A DNA stretch of 64,000 bases, taken from positions 1 to 64,000 of the forward strand of contig JAEEPF010000002.1 in assembly GCA_016284635.1 (NCBI GenBank). The letters are read 5' to 3'. The stretch's first letter is position 1; each line of letters starts with the position of its first letter. The notes beneath the pieces were generated by a model. That model searched no databases, was not told the origin of the DNA, and saw only the letters and a list, made by a program, of their open reading frames with translations. Position numbers and translations under genes: made by a program. The stretch comes from Prevotella sp. (GTDB lineage Bacteria > Bacteroidota > Bacteroidia > Bacteroidales > Bacteroidaceae). Of the stretch, positions 32,094 to 40,351 are shown one piece after another.

Positions 32094-33935
32094 TTAGAGG
32101 TTCACTAAGAACGACAGACCCACCGTCACGTAGTTCATGGACTTGCGGGTCTTGTACTCCCTGACGTCCAGCCCCATACCATCTTCGTAGTCGCCTGCCG
32201 TTTCCATCAAGAAACCGGCACCCGTAGTCAAACCCTTCCCTACAAAATGGAAGGGATCGTATCTGGCTGTGAAGTCCTTGCGGGTGTAGTCGTAGTCGCA
32301 GAAGAAGCGCCAAGAGAAATTGGACTTATAGCGATAGGTGAGCGAGAGCCCCGTGCCAAACGAAGTTGACGCCTTAGCACCTATGGTGAGGTATTCCCAT
32401 TCGTCAGTCCATTTCTCACCCGCATTATTAGGATACATCAGGTCGTTGATTGACAGCATAGGACTGCCATCGGACATTTTCTTGCCCGGACGGTTGTCGA
32501 GTCCCATCGTGTAACTGATGTCTTTAATGTTGCCCTCTGCGTGGCCGTCAATGTCAAGCTCCTGCGTGGCAGAACGACCGATGAGCGCCTTCGTACCCAA
32601 GGAGAAGTGTCTGCTGAGTGGCAAGTTGAAATACACGCCCAAACTCGCCGTAAACTCTGTGATGTGGTCGCTCTTCACGATACCATAGCTGTTGGTGACG
32701 GGAGCGTTGTCATTCCAGACACTCTCTGTTTCCCCCTGATAGCCCACCTTGTTCAGGTAAGTGAGAGTGTTCTGGAGCTCCTGATCGTCGGTGGTAGCGG
32801 GCAGCACATAGTCGCCGGGATAGGCCGACTCATAGAGGTGCTGCAGGCCCAGCCAGGAATCAATAGCCTCAACAGATACGTAATTGGCAAAGTCACCGAA
32901 GTCCTTGACCGACTGTGCCCTGACCCTGAGACGTCCGCCTACGCCCACGTACTTATTGAAAAAATAAGCACCCTCGGCGTCGACCACTGTGGCGGCACGG
33001 AACTTGAGGCTCATCGTACTTCCCTCGTTCACGAACGTGAGATCCTTGGTGCCAAGGCCTGCACCCATGGAGATGCTGAAGAAAGTGGGATTCTCGCTGT
33101 TCAGTTCGAGGTCGTTGCGCAACAGTCCCTTCTGTTTGAACAACAGGTCGCAGAGGGCGTAGCCCAATTCACCGGACAGAATACCAATACCGGCACCCGA
33201 CATCACGTCGCTGATCCAGTGACGGTTGTTGAGCACACGCATCACACCCGTGGCTGTTGCTACACCATAGCCCGCTACCGACCACCAGGGTGAACGTGTC
33301 AGACCGTACTCTTTATGCAGCAGCGTGGCACCCACAAAGGCCGTTGCCGTATGTCCTGAGGGCCAGGAGTTGGCCGTCGATCCGTCGGGGCGCATCTCCT
33401 TGGCGGAGTATTTGATACTGTTGACGAGAGCGGCCATGATGAGATACGACATACCGGCACTTGCCAGCAATCGGGGCCAGTCGCTGCGTCCTTCATAGCC
33501 ACCCAGTTTCAGTCCCACAACCATCGCCGGACCGAAGAATTGCGTGTAGTCGTCGATACCCGTCTTGAAGTCGGTCAAGAGTTGGGTGTTTCCCTTTCCG
33601 CCCTGTTCCGCCTTGGCATTGACGCGGAACATGGCCTTGTCACTCTTGAGGGCCCAGCCTGCCACGAACAGAGGGATGCCGACGAAGGTCATGTCGTCCA
33701 TGAACTTGTAGGGCTTGACGCCAGGATTCGTCTTCGACTTGAAGAAGTCAAAGTCCATCTTGGGACTGGCGGAAGGGACTGCCATGTCAAGGCGAATGGA
33801 ACTCTGTCCGGGCAAGTCCACCAGTTCGGCTTTCATCTCCGGTTTCTCCAGGGTGAGGGGCTCCATGTCCCGATAAATGTTTGCTTTGGCCTGACATGCC
33901 AGGACCACAGCGATGAGTAATAAAAACTGTCTCAT
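32094..33935 (-). CDS. PAP2-family phosphatase with C-terminal outer-membrane-like domain
   Basis: A 613-residue exported protein with a signal peptide (about 1-19, ending CQAKA). A PAP2 acid phosphatase domain (about 100-265) has the three motifs KYSAKEMRP, PSGHT and the RVLNNRHWISDV third motif. A C-terminal half (about 285-613) is rich in alternating aromatic and polar strands ending MNYVTVGLSFLVNL, as in outer-membrane beta-barrels. Such fusions may dephosphorylate lipid A or undecaprenyl pyrophosphate at the envelope; this is inference. A TACCTTTG box lies at 34017-34010. Confidence 0.87.
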   Translation of the reverse strand: MRQFLLLIAVVLACQAKANIYRDMEPLTLEKPEMKAELVDLPGQSSIRLDMAVPSASPKMDFDFFKSKTNPGVKPYKFMDDMTFVGIPLFVAGWALKSDKAMFRVNAKAEQGGKGNTQLLTDFKTGIDDYTQFFGPAMVVGLKLGGYEGRSDWPRLLASAGMSYLIMAALVNSIKYSAKEMRPDGSTANSWPSGHTATAFVGATLLHKEYGLTRSPWWSVAGYGVATATGVMRVLNNRHWISDVMSGAGIGILSGELGYALCDLLFKQKGLLRNDLELNSENPTFFSISMGAGLGTKDLTFVNEGSTMSLKFRAATVVDAEGAYFFNKYVGVGGRLRVRAQSVKDFGDFANYVSVEAIDSWLGLQHLYESAYPGDYVLPATTDDQELQNTLTYLNKVGYQGETESVWNDNAPVTNSYGIVKSDHITEFTASLGVYFNLPLSRHFSLGTKALIGRSATQELDIDGHAEGNIKDISYTMGLDNRPGKKMSDGSPMLSINDLMYPNNAGEKWTDEWEYLTIGAKASTSFGTGLSLTYRYKSNFSWRFFCDYDYTRKDFTARYDPFHFVGKGLTTGAGFLMETAGDYEDGMGLDVREYKTRKSMNYVTVGLSFLVNL

Positions 33936-34064
33936 ATTGTTTTATTCTTGATTTTGTTCACGTCCATTCAGATTGTCTGTAAATGTCTTGGGTTTGTTAT
34001 TTGATTATGCAAAGGTAAGCAAATAATTCCAAATAAATGTTCTTTAAAAGCCAAAAAAATAAGA

Positions 34065-34170
34065 TTTTGCATATTTTGAAACAACTTTTGCATATTTTGA
34101 AAGTCATTTCACGCATATTCGACATCGATTAACGCATTTTCGACATCCGTTCACGCATATTTTTGTTCAT
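34065..34170. repeat. Iteron-like array with 21-bp period
   Basis: Five GCAT-centred units begin at 34069, 34090, 34113, 34134 and 34155, so the spacing is 21, 23, 21 and 21 bp, two helical turns. The first two share TTTTGCATATTTTGAAA; the last three share ACGCATATTCGACATC-like sequence. The array is the only notable content of the 238-nt space between the PAP2 gene and the M15 peptidase gene, at the left border of the accessory island. Confidence 0.75.
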
Positions 34171-34173
34171 GTT

Positions 34174-34590
34174 TCATTTGTAATAACCTACTCTGACATA
34201 GTGGCGGGGCGGCGCGAGGGGATTCCAGGAGATGTGAAGCCAGCCATTGCCTGTGAGCAGCTGGTCGGTGTGTTCGCAGATCTTCAGGAATTCGATGAGA
34301 TTCCAGAACTGCGAGGGATCTTGAGGCCGGATGTCGGCAGCCTGGCCGAGAAGGTGTTGGGAAGTACGGACACCCCCTACCTTCTGGTTGACTTCGGGAT
34401 TGCGAAAGCCAGAGTTGATGATGATCGGTCCGGCTACGACGCGTGCCGGTTCGAGCAGCAAATGACAGCCGTAGGTCAGATTTACTACATCTTGCATCGA
34501 CGGGATGTTCTCAGGATACTTCCTGAGGTTAAGAAACTCACTCAGCTTAAAATGCTTGGAGAGCCTTATATTGTTTATCTCGGTAATCAT
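34174..34590 (-). CDS. M15-family D-Ala-D-Ala carboxypeptidase/endolysin-like peptidase
   Basis: A 138-residue peptidase of the small phage-like Peptidase_M15_3 type with no signal peptide. The zinc site is in SQHLLGQAADI (His and Asp) and WLHISW (second His), with the preceding SGFRNPEVNQKVGG motif. It should cleave peptide cross-links of peptidoglycan. It is the last gene of a minus-strand cassette with a two-helix membrane protein and a smalltalk protein. Without its own signal it would need a holin-like partner to reach the wall. Confidence 0.88.
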   Translation of the reverse strand: MITEINNIRLSKHFKLSEFLNLRKYPENIPSMQDVVNLTYGCHLLLEPARVVAGPIIINSGFRNPEVNQKVGGVRTSQHLLGQAADIRPQDPSQFWNLIEFLKICEHTDQLLTGNGWLHISWNPLAPPRHYVRVGYYK

Positions 34591-34602
34591 AATTCCTAAT
34601 TT

Positions 34603-34815
34603 CTAATTCTTATAGTGCTTGTTGATGATTCTGATGTACTGATCGAGTCCGAAGATCGATCCTGCGAGCAGGAACGACTGCGCCACGTAATAGAGCAGCC
34701 CACTCGCTACGTCATCAATCGCGACCACCTGATACGCCACCAGCGCGATACTGCTCACGATGAGCAATACCGCACAGGCGTACTGAGAGATCTTGAAGCC
34801 TTTCTGGTTTTCCAT
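34603..34815 (-). CDS. Small two-helix membrane protein, holin-like
   Basis: A 70-residue protein with two hydrophobic segments (about 12-31 and 38-56) and a basic C terminus (YIRIINKHYKN). Size, topology and position directly before a signal-less M15 peptidase are those of a phage-type holin; no sequence match is claimed. ATG at 34815 is used, because the longer frame overlaps the smalltalk gene. It lies 31 nt downstream of that gene. Confidence 0.65.
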   Translation of the reverse strand: MENQKGFKISQYACAVLLIVSSIALVAYQVVAIDDVASGLLYYVAQSFLLAGSIFGLDQYIRIINKHYKN

Positions 34816-34846
34816 GACGTTCGTTTTCTCACAAAAGGGACTGTCC

Positions 34847-34936
34847 CTATTGTGCGATTGCTCCACCTGCAGCACCCAGGATGAGGGTGATGATGTAACT
34901 GATCACTTGAAGGATCTTCTTAACTGTTTTGTTCAT
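34847..34936 (-). CDS. Smalltalk protein (29 aa)
   Basis: A very short gene: MNKTVKKILQVISYIITLIL, then GAAGGAIAQ and a TAG stop. A basic N terminus followed by one hydrophobic helix with a Gly/Ala-rich end fits the smalltalk family, a name given to tiny Bacteroidales proteins that sit next to HU-like and amidase genes. It is the first gene of the cassette and has a strong promoter (35038-35007) and a 70-nt leader. Its role is unknown; a membrane signal or toxin-like peptide is possible. Confidence 0.82.
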   Translation of the reverse strand: MNKTVKKILQVISYIITLILGAAGGAIAQ

Positions 34937-35006
34937 AACTGTAATGTTTTAAATGGTGAATAATTAGGGTTATTTTCGTGGCCGGAACCACCTCTCTCTC
35001 TGGTTG

Positions 35007-35038
35007 CAAAGTTACAAAAAATATCCGAGATTACCAAA
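35007..35038 (-). promoter_or_regulatory. Promoter of the smalltalk-holin-M15 cassette
   Basis: On the minus strand TTTG (35038-35035), 20 nt, TAACTTTG (35014-35007). The 32-nt promoter is identical at 29 positions to that of the HU-like gene (44003-44034), including the whole spacer stretch TCGGATATTTTTTG. Confidence 0.88.
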
Positions 35039-35075
35039 TGTTTCAGAATATAATATCGAAAAAACTCAAATAATA

Positions 35076-35107
35076 TTTGTTTTTATGCTTGTTTATTCGT
35101 ATCTTTG
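35076..35107 (+). promoter_or_regulatory. Promoter of the helix-turn-helix gene
   Basis: TTTG (35076-35079), 20 nt, TATCTTTG (35100-35107), 23 nt before the ATG at 35131. It fixes the start and excludes the longer frame from 35077. Confidence 0.8.
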
Positions 35108-35130
35108 CAGCATATAACGGAACAGAACCT

Positions 35131-35643
35131 ATGCCTAAAGAAACGAATATAAAACATAACTCATTGAATATCAGTGCATTACCCCCCCCTATAGGCGGAG
35201 GTAAGGATTCCGACTATACTTACTCCAAGACGTTAGCGAAGTTGCTCAGGCGCTTCGTGAGGATAGCTGTGCCTGATCAGGACCAGGTTTATTTCTCCGA
35301 CATTGAAATGCTCGACACCCTCATGCTCTGCGACTCAATCACAGGAACAGCCGAGAAGTGCAAGCTGTCCGCATCATACGTCAGCACCCGCATAGCGGCC
35401 ATTCTTAAGCAGTTGGATCAGCGTGTGTCCGAGTGGGAAACCATCAAGGCTCTCTACGCAGAAGAGAAACAAATCTCCGATATGGAAGGTTATCTGGAGA
35501 AACTGAGACAGCGCAAGGCAGAGCTTCAATCCCAGATCAATGAAGAGACAACAATAGTAAGAGGTATGACGATGACCTATGCCGAAAAGCGAGTCCGCGA
35601 CAACCAAATCTACCTCCGCGAGTGTAAATATAAGAAAAAGTAA
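35131..35643 (+). CDS. Helix-turn-helix protein with C-terminal coiled coil, unknown
   Basis: A 170-residue soluble protein. Residues about 48-95 (DIEMLDTLMLCDSITGTAEKCKLSASYVSTRIAAILKQL region) look like a helix-turn-helix of LysR/sigma-factor type. Residues about 100-155 are a charged coiled coil (EKQISDMEGYLEKLRQRKAEL). It could regulate the island, being divergent from the smalltalk cassette and first of the plus-strand run, but I know no named family for it. Gene order and the short 18-nt gap suggest transcription with the BspA-like gene. Confidence 0.6.
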   Translation: MPKETNIKHNSLNISALPPPIGGGKDSDYTYSKTLAKLLRRFVRIAVPDQDQVYFSDIEMLDTLMLCDSITGTAEKCKLSASYVSTRIAAILKQLDQRVSEWETIKALYAEEKQISDMEGYLEKLRQRKAELQSQINEETTIVRGMTMTYAEKRVRDNQIYLRECKYKKK

Positions 35644-35661
35644 TAACTAAAAAATGAAACG

Positions 35662-37293
35662 ATGATGAAAAAGCTATTATTATCTATCCTTTTAACACTC
35701 CTGCCAATCTTGGCAAGTGCAGAAACCGTAGAAATCGACGGCATTTGGTATAACTTAGTCCCCAAAGCCCAAGAAGCTGAAGTGACCAAGAATCCTAATA
35801 TCGAAATCGAGTATGAACTCTGTAGGTCTGATAATGGCCTTCTATATAGTTCAGGTGATTATTCTGGCACCATTGAGATTCCTGCATCCGTCACATATAA
35901 CGGAGTTAAATATAGCGTGACCTCCATCGACGACTATGCTTTCTATGAATGTAGAGACTTGACCTCTGTCGCAATTCCCAGTAGCGTAATCTCCATTGGT
36001 AATTCTGCTTTCTACTACTGCAGCGGTCTGACCTCCGTCACAATTCCCAGTAGCGTAATCTCCATCGGCTTAGATTCATTTTATGGCTGTACAAACCTGA
36101 CCTCTGTTCATATTTCAAGCCTTGAGTCTTGGTGTAATACGTCTTTCAATGGTCCGTGGATAAATTCACATCATCTTTATTTGAATGGTGAGGAAGTAAA
36201 AGATCTAATCATCCCGAATAGCGTTACAAAAATCAGCAGCTGGGCTTTCTCTTGTTGCAAAGGCTTGACCTCGGTCACCATCCCCAACAGCGTGACCTCC
36301 ATCGGCAGTTCTGCTTTCTTTTCTTGCATAGGCTTGACCTCAGTCAACATTCCTAATAACGTAACTTCCATAGGCAGTTCTGCTTTTGAAGGTTGCACAG
36401 GCTTGACCTCCGTCACTATTTCAAATAGTGTGACCTCCATCAGCGATAAGGTTTTCCGAGGTTGCACTGGTCTGACCTCCGTCACCATTCCAAACAGCGT
36501 GACCTTTATTGGCGATTCTGCTTTTGAAGGTTGCACTGGTCTGACCTCTGTCAACATAGGTAATCGTGTGACCGACATCGGGGATCAATCTTTCTATCGC
36601 TGTAGCAACTTAACATCTATCACAATCCCAAACAGTGTAATCTACATTGGATATTCTTCTTTCCAGTATTGCAGTGCTTTGACCTCTGTCAATATAGGCT
36701 TTGATGTATTTATGTCTATCTCCAATCTTGCCTTTGCCAATTGTGAAGATTTGACAGACGTTTTTTGCTTGGCCGAAAAAATATCAAAAGTTGATCCTTA
36801 TGATTCGGCTGATGATATTGAAGGCTTCTACACTTCTCCTAGTGCCTTTAATGATTCTTATCCACAAGCGATAACTCTTCACGTCCCTGCAGGTTCCGTC
36901 GAGGCATATCGCTCAAGAGAACCTTGGAACCAATTCAAGGCTATTTTGGCCTTAGAAAATGTTGATAATCCTGAAATAAAAAAATGTGCAATGCCAGAGA
37001 TTAGCTATGCAAACGGAAAAGTTTCTTTAAGTTGCGAAACAGATGGCGTTGACTTCATATCAGAAGTGACAGTCGCCGATGCCAAGAAATATTATGATTC
37101 TGAGTTCACTCTGTCTCAGACCTACAAAATCACCGTCTATGCCACAAAAGCCGGCTATGAGAACTCCGACATTGCGACTCGCGAGATCGTTATAGAAAAC
37201 GGCCAATCCACCCTCTTCGGCGACACAAACAAAGACGGCAATGTAAATGTTACTGACGTCGTAAAGCTTATAGACATCATTTTGAACAAATAA
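35662..37293 (+). CDS. BspA-like leucine-rich-repeat surface protein with dockerin-like tail
   Basis: A 543-residue secreted protein with a signal peptide (about 1-20, ending ILASA). About ten LRR_5 (BspA-type) repeats of 23 residues follow, of the form GLTSVTIPNSVTSIGSSAF, including the alternate unit SSLESWCNTSFNG...HHLYLNGEEVKDLIIP. A C-terminal segment FGDTNKDGNVNVTDVVKLI resembles one dockerin-type calcium loop. BspA proteins mediate adhesion to host matrix and to other bacteria. The repeats are also alike at DNA level, so copy number may vary by recombination. Confidence 0.9.
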   Translation: MMKKLLLSILLTLLPILASAETVEIDGIWYNLVPKAQEAEVTKNPNIEIEYELCRSDNGLLYSSGDYSGTIEIPASVTYNGVKYSVTSIDDYAFYECRDLTSVAIPSSVISIGNSAFYYCSGLTSVTIPSSVISIGLDSFYGCTNLTSVHISSLESWCNTSFNGPWINSHHLYLNGEEVKDLIIPNSVTKISSWAFSCCKGLTSVTIPNSVTSIGSSAFFSCIGLTSVNIPNNVTSIGSSAFEGCTGLTSVTISNSVTSISDKVFRGCTGLTSVTIPNSVTFIGDSAFEGCTGLTSVNIGNRVTDIGDQSFYRCSNLTSITIPNSVIYIGYSSFQYCSALTSVNIGFDVFMSISNLAFANCEDLTDVFCLAEKISKVDPYDSADDIEGFYTSPSAFNDSYPQAITLHVPAGSVEAYRSREPWNQFKAILALENVDNPEIKKCAMPEISYANGKVSLSCETDGVDFISEVTVADAKKYYDSEFTLSQTYKITVYATKAGYENSDIATREIVIENGQSTLFGDTNKDGNVNVTDVVKLIDIILNK

Positions 37294-37304
37294 AGAACAA
37301 GAAT

Positions 37305-38111
37305 ATGAAAAAGCTATTTTTATCCATCTTATTGATGCTCCTGCCAATCTTGGCAAGTTCTCAAACATTTATAAAAATGATTAATACTAAGAATTTGTAT
37401 GAAATCCCTAAAGATTTATGTCTTTTAGGTCATAAATATTTCTTTGACTACCAAGAAGAAAACGCCATAAAAATTTATGATGAAAATTACGATCTTGTGA
37501 AAGAAATTAGTAACCCTTCCATTTTCACCAAGTATAATTATATCTATAAAACAGAGAAAAAAGATTTTGTAAGTGGAGAATGGATCATAGAAAATAGTGG
37601 GAGTCGAGAGAAATATCTATATTGGACATATCTGTATGACAATTATTATGGACAATCTTATGGGGATTGCCTTTTTTCGCAGACTCTGTTCAGTGACGAT
37701 GAGAAATTTGAGTTTTATGTGCCAATTGATGTAGACATAGTATATCCAGTTGAAGAGACCGACGAGAATGGTGATGGTATTGTTGACAAAAGAGAATATT
37801 CTACCTCAATACAAAGCTCAGGAATCAATGTGATCTCTGAAGATGGAGTTGTCCTTGCAACTTTTAGAGCAGAAGGCTTCAAATTTGTATGTACTGGTTA
37901 TAATGACCTAAAATTCACACGTATAGATAATACTATTTATGCCTTTATTAAAACTACTGATGCTAAAAATTCTTATGCAATGTATAAACTGGACAAAGAA
38001 TGGTCAAGCGCGAGTAACCTTATTCAAGTATATAAAGAAGGTGATCTGAACAAAGACGGCAAGGTGAATGTCGCCGACGTCGTCAAACTTTTGGATATCA
38101 TTCTAAAATAA
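37305..38111 (+). CDS. Secreted protein with dockerin-like C terminus, unknown
   Basis: A 268-residue protein with a signal peptide (about 1-20) nearly identical in DNA and protein to that of the preceding BspA-like gene, and a similar C-terminal EGDLNKDGKVNVADVVKLLDI calcium-loop motif. The middle (about 25-240) has no leucine-rich repeats and no domain I recognise; it is rich in Tyr, Asp and Lys and probably beta-structured. The shared ends and different middle suggest a cassette design for display or secretion. It lies 11 nt after the BspA-like gene. Confidence 0.75.
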   Translation: MKKLFLSILLMLLPILASSQTFIKMINTKNLYEIPKDLCLLGHKYFFDYQEENAIKIYDENYDLVKEISNPSIFTKYNYIYKTEKKDFVSGEWIIENSGSREKYLYWTYLYDNYYGQSYGDCLFSQTLFSDDEKFEFYVPIDVDIVYPVEETDENGDGIVDKREYSTSIQSSGINVISEDGVVLATFRAEGFKFVCTGYNDLKFTRIDNTIYAFIKTTDAKNSYAMYKLDKEWSSASNLIQVYKEGDLNKDGKVNVADVVKLLDIILK

Positions 38112-38151
38112 AGTGGACTCTTCACATTGACATCAATCATCGGCATAAATA

Positions 38152-38451
38152 ATGAAAGAAAGTGCTATGCAAAAGCCTTGGGACAAGGAAAGAGATGACT
38201 TCGCCTTTGAACTGGAAGAGGCATTCCTGAAGGCATTGGCGAAACAGCAGAAGGATTCGAATCCTAACAACCAGACTGTTATTGAGTCTCTGGCTGTGGC
38301 TACAGCACATGCCGTACAGGTCTATGACCAGTCTTTCAATTACGAAGCTGATTTCAAGAAACTTTTCACTCGCCAGTTTAACGAGGCCTACAATTATTAT
38401 GTGGAGAACCCCACAAAGAAGAATGTAGCAATCGAACTTGCCCAAATTTGA
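38152..38451 (+). CDS. Hypothetical protein, first of a three-gene operon
   Basis: A 99-residue, mostly helical, charged protein with no signal or membrane helix (ATG at 38152; a second ATG at 38167). I recognise no family. It is 18 nt before the next gene, and the three genes at 38152-40183 form a compact operon. Base composition is AT-rich compared with the core genome. Confidence 0.6.
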   Translation: MKESAMQKPWDKERDDFAFELEEAFLKALAKQQKDSNPNNQTVIESLAVATAHAVQVYDQSFNYEADFKKLFTRQFNEAYNYYVENPTKKNVAIELAQI

Positions 38452-38469
38452 GATAAAACTAAAATAAGA

Positions 38470-39639
38470 ATGATACCCAAATTACCCAGAGAACTGCTCT
38501 GGACAGATAAAACTTCGATGGATGAGTTTTTTGAACTTGATCCAGTTAATGAATACTTTTATGAGTATTACATTTCTTTGCGAGAAGAACCATTTGCAGT
38601 CACATTAGACCCTGTAAAAGTGTTTAACGAGGTTTATTACCAAGCTACACGTGCAGCTTATGAGAAACCATATATGTTCGGCATTGCTCCATATTTTCAA
38701 GATATTAAAGCCAACTTGGGCTGGAACTATAGTGCAGAGCTTGTGATGTCAATGTTATACTGGATTTTTGAGGCATCTGATTCAATAAACCTGAAGAAAA
38801 GAAATTATTTCAAAGATTTCATAAAACTTCAATGCTCAGGGTGTATCTATTGGCAAACTTTTCAGAAATGCTATCAGTTGTTAAAGAGAAAGAAAATATG
38901 TTTGAAATACCGTTTTGCTCCTAAACCCGTTTCAACTCATTATCTTCGGAATAAGTATATTTACTGGTCTGACATTACGCGCAATTATGATCTTGTTACA
39001 ACCAGATGCACAATTGAGCTTTGGGATAATGAAGAAGATAGAAGCGAGGTGGCTGCCATGATAAAAGGCAGTTTGGGAAAAGGCGCTGTCATAAAGAGAT
39101 ATGGCGCTGATGATGCAACTGTGATAAATTTATTGGATGGTTATATCAAGAATAATTCTAGCTTTGTGTATACTAACCCCAGTCAATACATAGATAATCG
39201 GTATCTAGAAGTGCGAATCAAACAATTAGAGATGGTGAACCACGCAAAGCAAAGCCGTATCGACGAATTGGAGGCTGACAACAACCGACTGAATGCATTA
39301 CTCGAGAAAAAGAAGATAAACGGAAAAGCAAGGAAGTTTACTTTGGTTCAGATGGTGGACTATTGTAAGGATTGTGTGGAATGGGATGACGTAAAGTCTA
39401 TAGTCGCTATGCTGAACAAGTTATTAAGACGAATAGGAACTGATGAAGATAGCGACCTTGTAGATAGTATCGAAGAAGAATTTAAATATAGGAAATACGG
39501 CGATTACATTATGGGCGACAAGAATGAGTTCAGCGGTAATTCGTCTCATAATACAATAAAACTTCCTCCAGGAATGACTCCTCAAGAGGCAATGAAATTG
39601 TTACAAAACAAATCTAAAGACAATGGCGAAGAAAGATAA
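38470..39639 (+). CDS. Hypothetical protein with coiled coil and C-terminal GDKNEFSG motif
   Basis: A 389-residue cytoplasmic protein. The N-terminal two thirds (about 1-240) are unknown and rich in aromatics. Residues about 245-280 are a coiled coil (KQLEMVNHAKQSRIDELEADNN). Residues about 290-345 are a helical segment (FTLVQMVDYCKDCVEWDDVKSIVAML). The end carries MGDKNEFSGNSSHNTIKL and PPGMTPQEAMKLL. I cannot assign a function. Its last 17 bases overlap the next gene, whose N terminus has the similar RGDHNTFQAG, hinting that the two proteins share a binding partner or bind each other. Confidence 0.65.
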   Translation: MIPKLPRELLWTDKTSMDEFFELDPVNEYFYEYYISLREEPFAVTLDPVKVFNEVYYQATRAAYEKPYMFGIAPYFQDIKANLGWNYSAELVMSMLYWIFEASDSINLKKRNYFKDFIKLQCSGCIYWQTFQKCYQLLKRKKICLKYRFAPKPVSTHYLRNKYIYWSDITRNYDLVTTRCTIELWDNEEDRSEVAAMIKGSLGKGAVIKRYGADDATVINLLDGYIKNNSSFVYTNPSQYIDNRYLEVRIKQLEMVNHAKQSRIDELEADNNRLNALLEKKKINGKARKFTLVQMVDYCKDCVEWDDVKSIVAMLNKLLRRIGTDEDSDLVDSIEEEFKYRKYGDYIMGDKNEFSGNSSHNTIKLPPGMTPQEAMKLLQNKSKDNGEER

Positions 39640-40183
39640 CGTAAGAGGTGATCACAACACATTTCAAGCTGGAAGCATGCTTGTGAAGTTCGTACAGAAT
39701 AATTATAACAAGGTGCCTGGAGGCTGGGCTCCGGCTGATGATGATGACTATACCGAATATGAGGAGGTTAATGCAAGGAAGACTGCTGAGGAGTTTGTCA
39801 ATGATAAGCCGAACTATTTCCAGGCAGGCAGGTTCCTGAAAGGGGTGCTTAATGCTGAATGGTTTGAAGAAGTGAGAACGCATGAAAGATATACCAAGAA
39901 ATGGAGAGAGGAATTCGTGGATAAGCTATTAGATTCAGATTGTGGATGGGATATTGCCAATGCTTGGGAGAGTGAAGAAAAGCGAGAGCCCCTAAAGGCT
40001 TATGTGGTAGGTTGTCTGAAAGATGCGGGTGTCATCAGCGGTGCATACGACAAAATCGCTAAAGTAATGGGCTATGACAATAATACTTATCGGTCATTCT
40101 CACGGAACTTATGCAGAGGGAAGAAACAGGCTTATTTTGAATGGATAAAAGAATATGTTGAGAAAAGCAAGATAGAGCAGTAA
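39623..40183 (+). CDS. Hypothetical protein with N-terminal GDHNTFQAG motif
   Basis: A 186-residue soluble protein. The N terminus (KKDNVRGDHNTFQAGSMLVK) echoes the C terminus of the protein encoded upstream. A second FQAG (NYFQAGRFLKGVL) occurs near residue 68. The C-terminal half is helical (DVGCLKDAGVISGAYDKIAKVMGYDN region), reminiscent of a small DNA-binding or adaptor domain. It is translationally coupled to the upstream gene by a 17-nt overlap and followed by a strong terminator. Confidence 0.65.
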   Translation: MAKKDNVRGDHNTFQAGSMLVKFVQNNYNKVPGGWAPADDDDYTEYEEVNARKTAEEFVNDKPNYFQAGRFLKGVLNAEWFEEVRTHERYTKKWREEFVDKLLDSDCGWDIANAWESEEKREPLKAYVVGCLKDAGVISGAYDKIAKVMGYDNNTYRSFSRNLCRGKKQAYFEWIKEYVEKSKIEQ

Positions 40184-40192
40184 TATCTCTCA

Positions 40193-40342
40193 CTTGCGAC
40201 AAAGAAGGCTTGCGACAATGCTTATGAGTGTTGTCGCAAGTTTTTTTATTGAAAAAAATTTCTCCTTTGTTAATCGGTATTCCAATATGGTTTTTGTTTG
40301 CGACAAAAGTTCAACTTGAAAAATTTATTTTTTCGTCGCAAA
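40193..40342. promoter_or_regulatory. Cluster of CTTGCGACAA motifs
   Basis: CTTGCGACAA at 40193-40202 and 40209-40218, its reverse complement at 40231-40240, TTTGCGACAA at 40297-40306 and a degenerate inverted copy TCGTCGCAAA at about 40333-40342, next to the promoter box at 40352. Copies two and three also form the terminator stem. The number and spacing suggest a protein-binding region. Confidence 0.55.
40209..40247 (+). terminator. Intrinsic terminator of the three-gene operon
   Basis: CTTGCGACAA (40209-40218) and TTGTCGCAAG (40231-40240) form a perfect 10-bp stem, followed by seven T residues. Confidence 0.88.
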
Positions 40343-40351
40343 TGCGCAACG

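Noticed and set aside
34065-34170. CRISPR array at the 21-bp repeat region
   Set aside because: Units are too short, there are no constant-length unique spacers, no cas genes are in the window, and the two sub-types grade into each other; an iteron-like array fits better.
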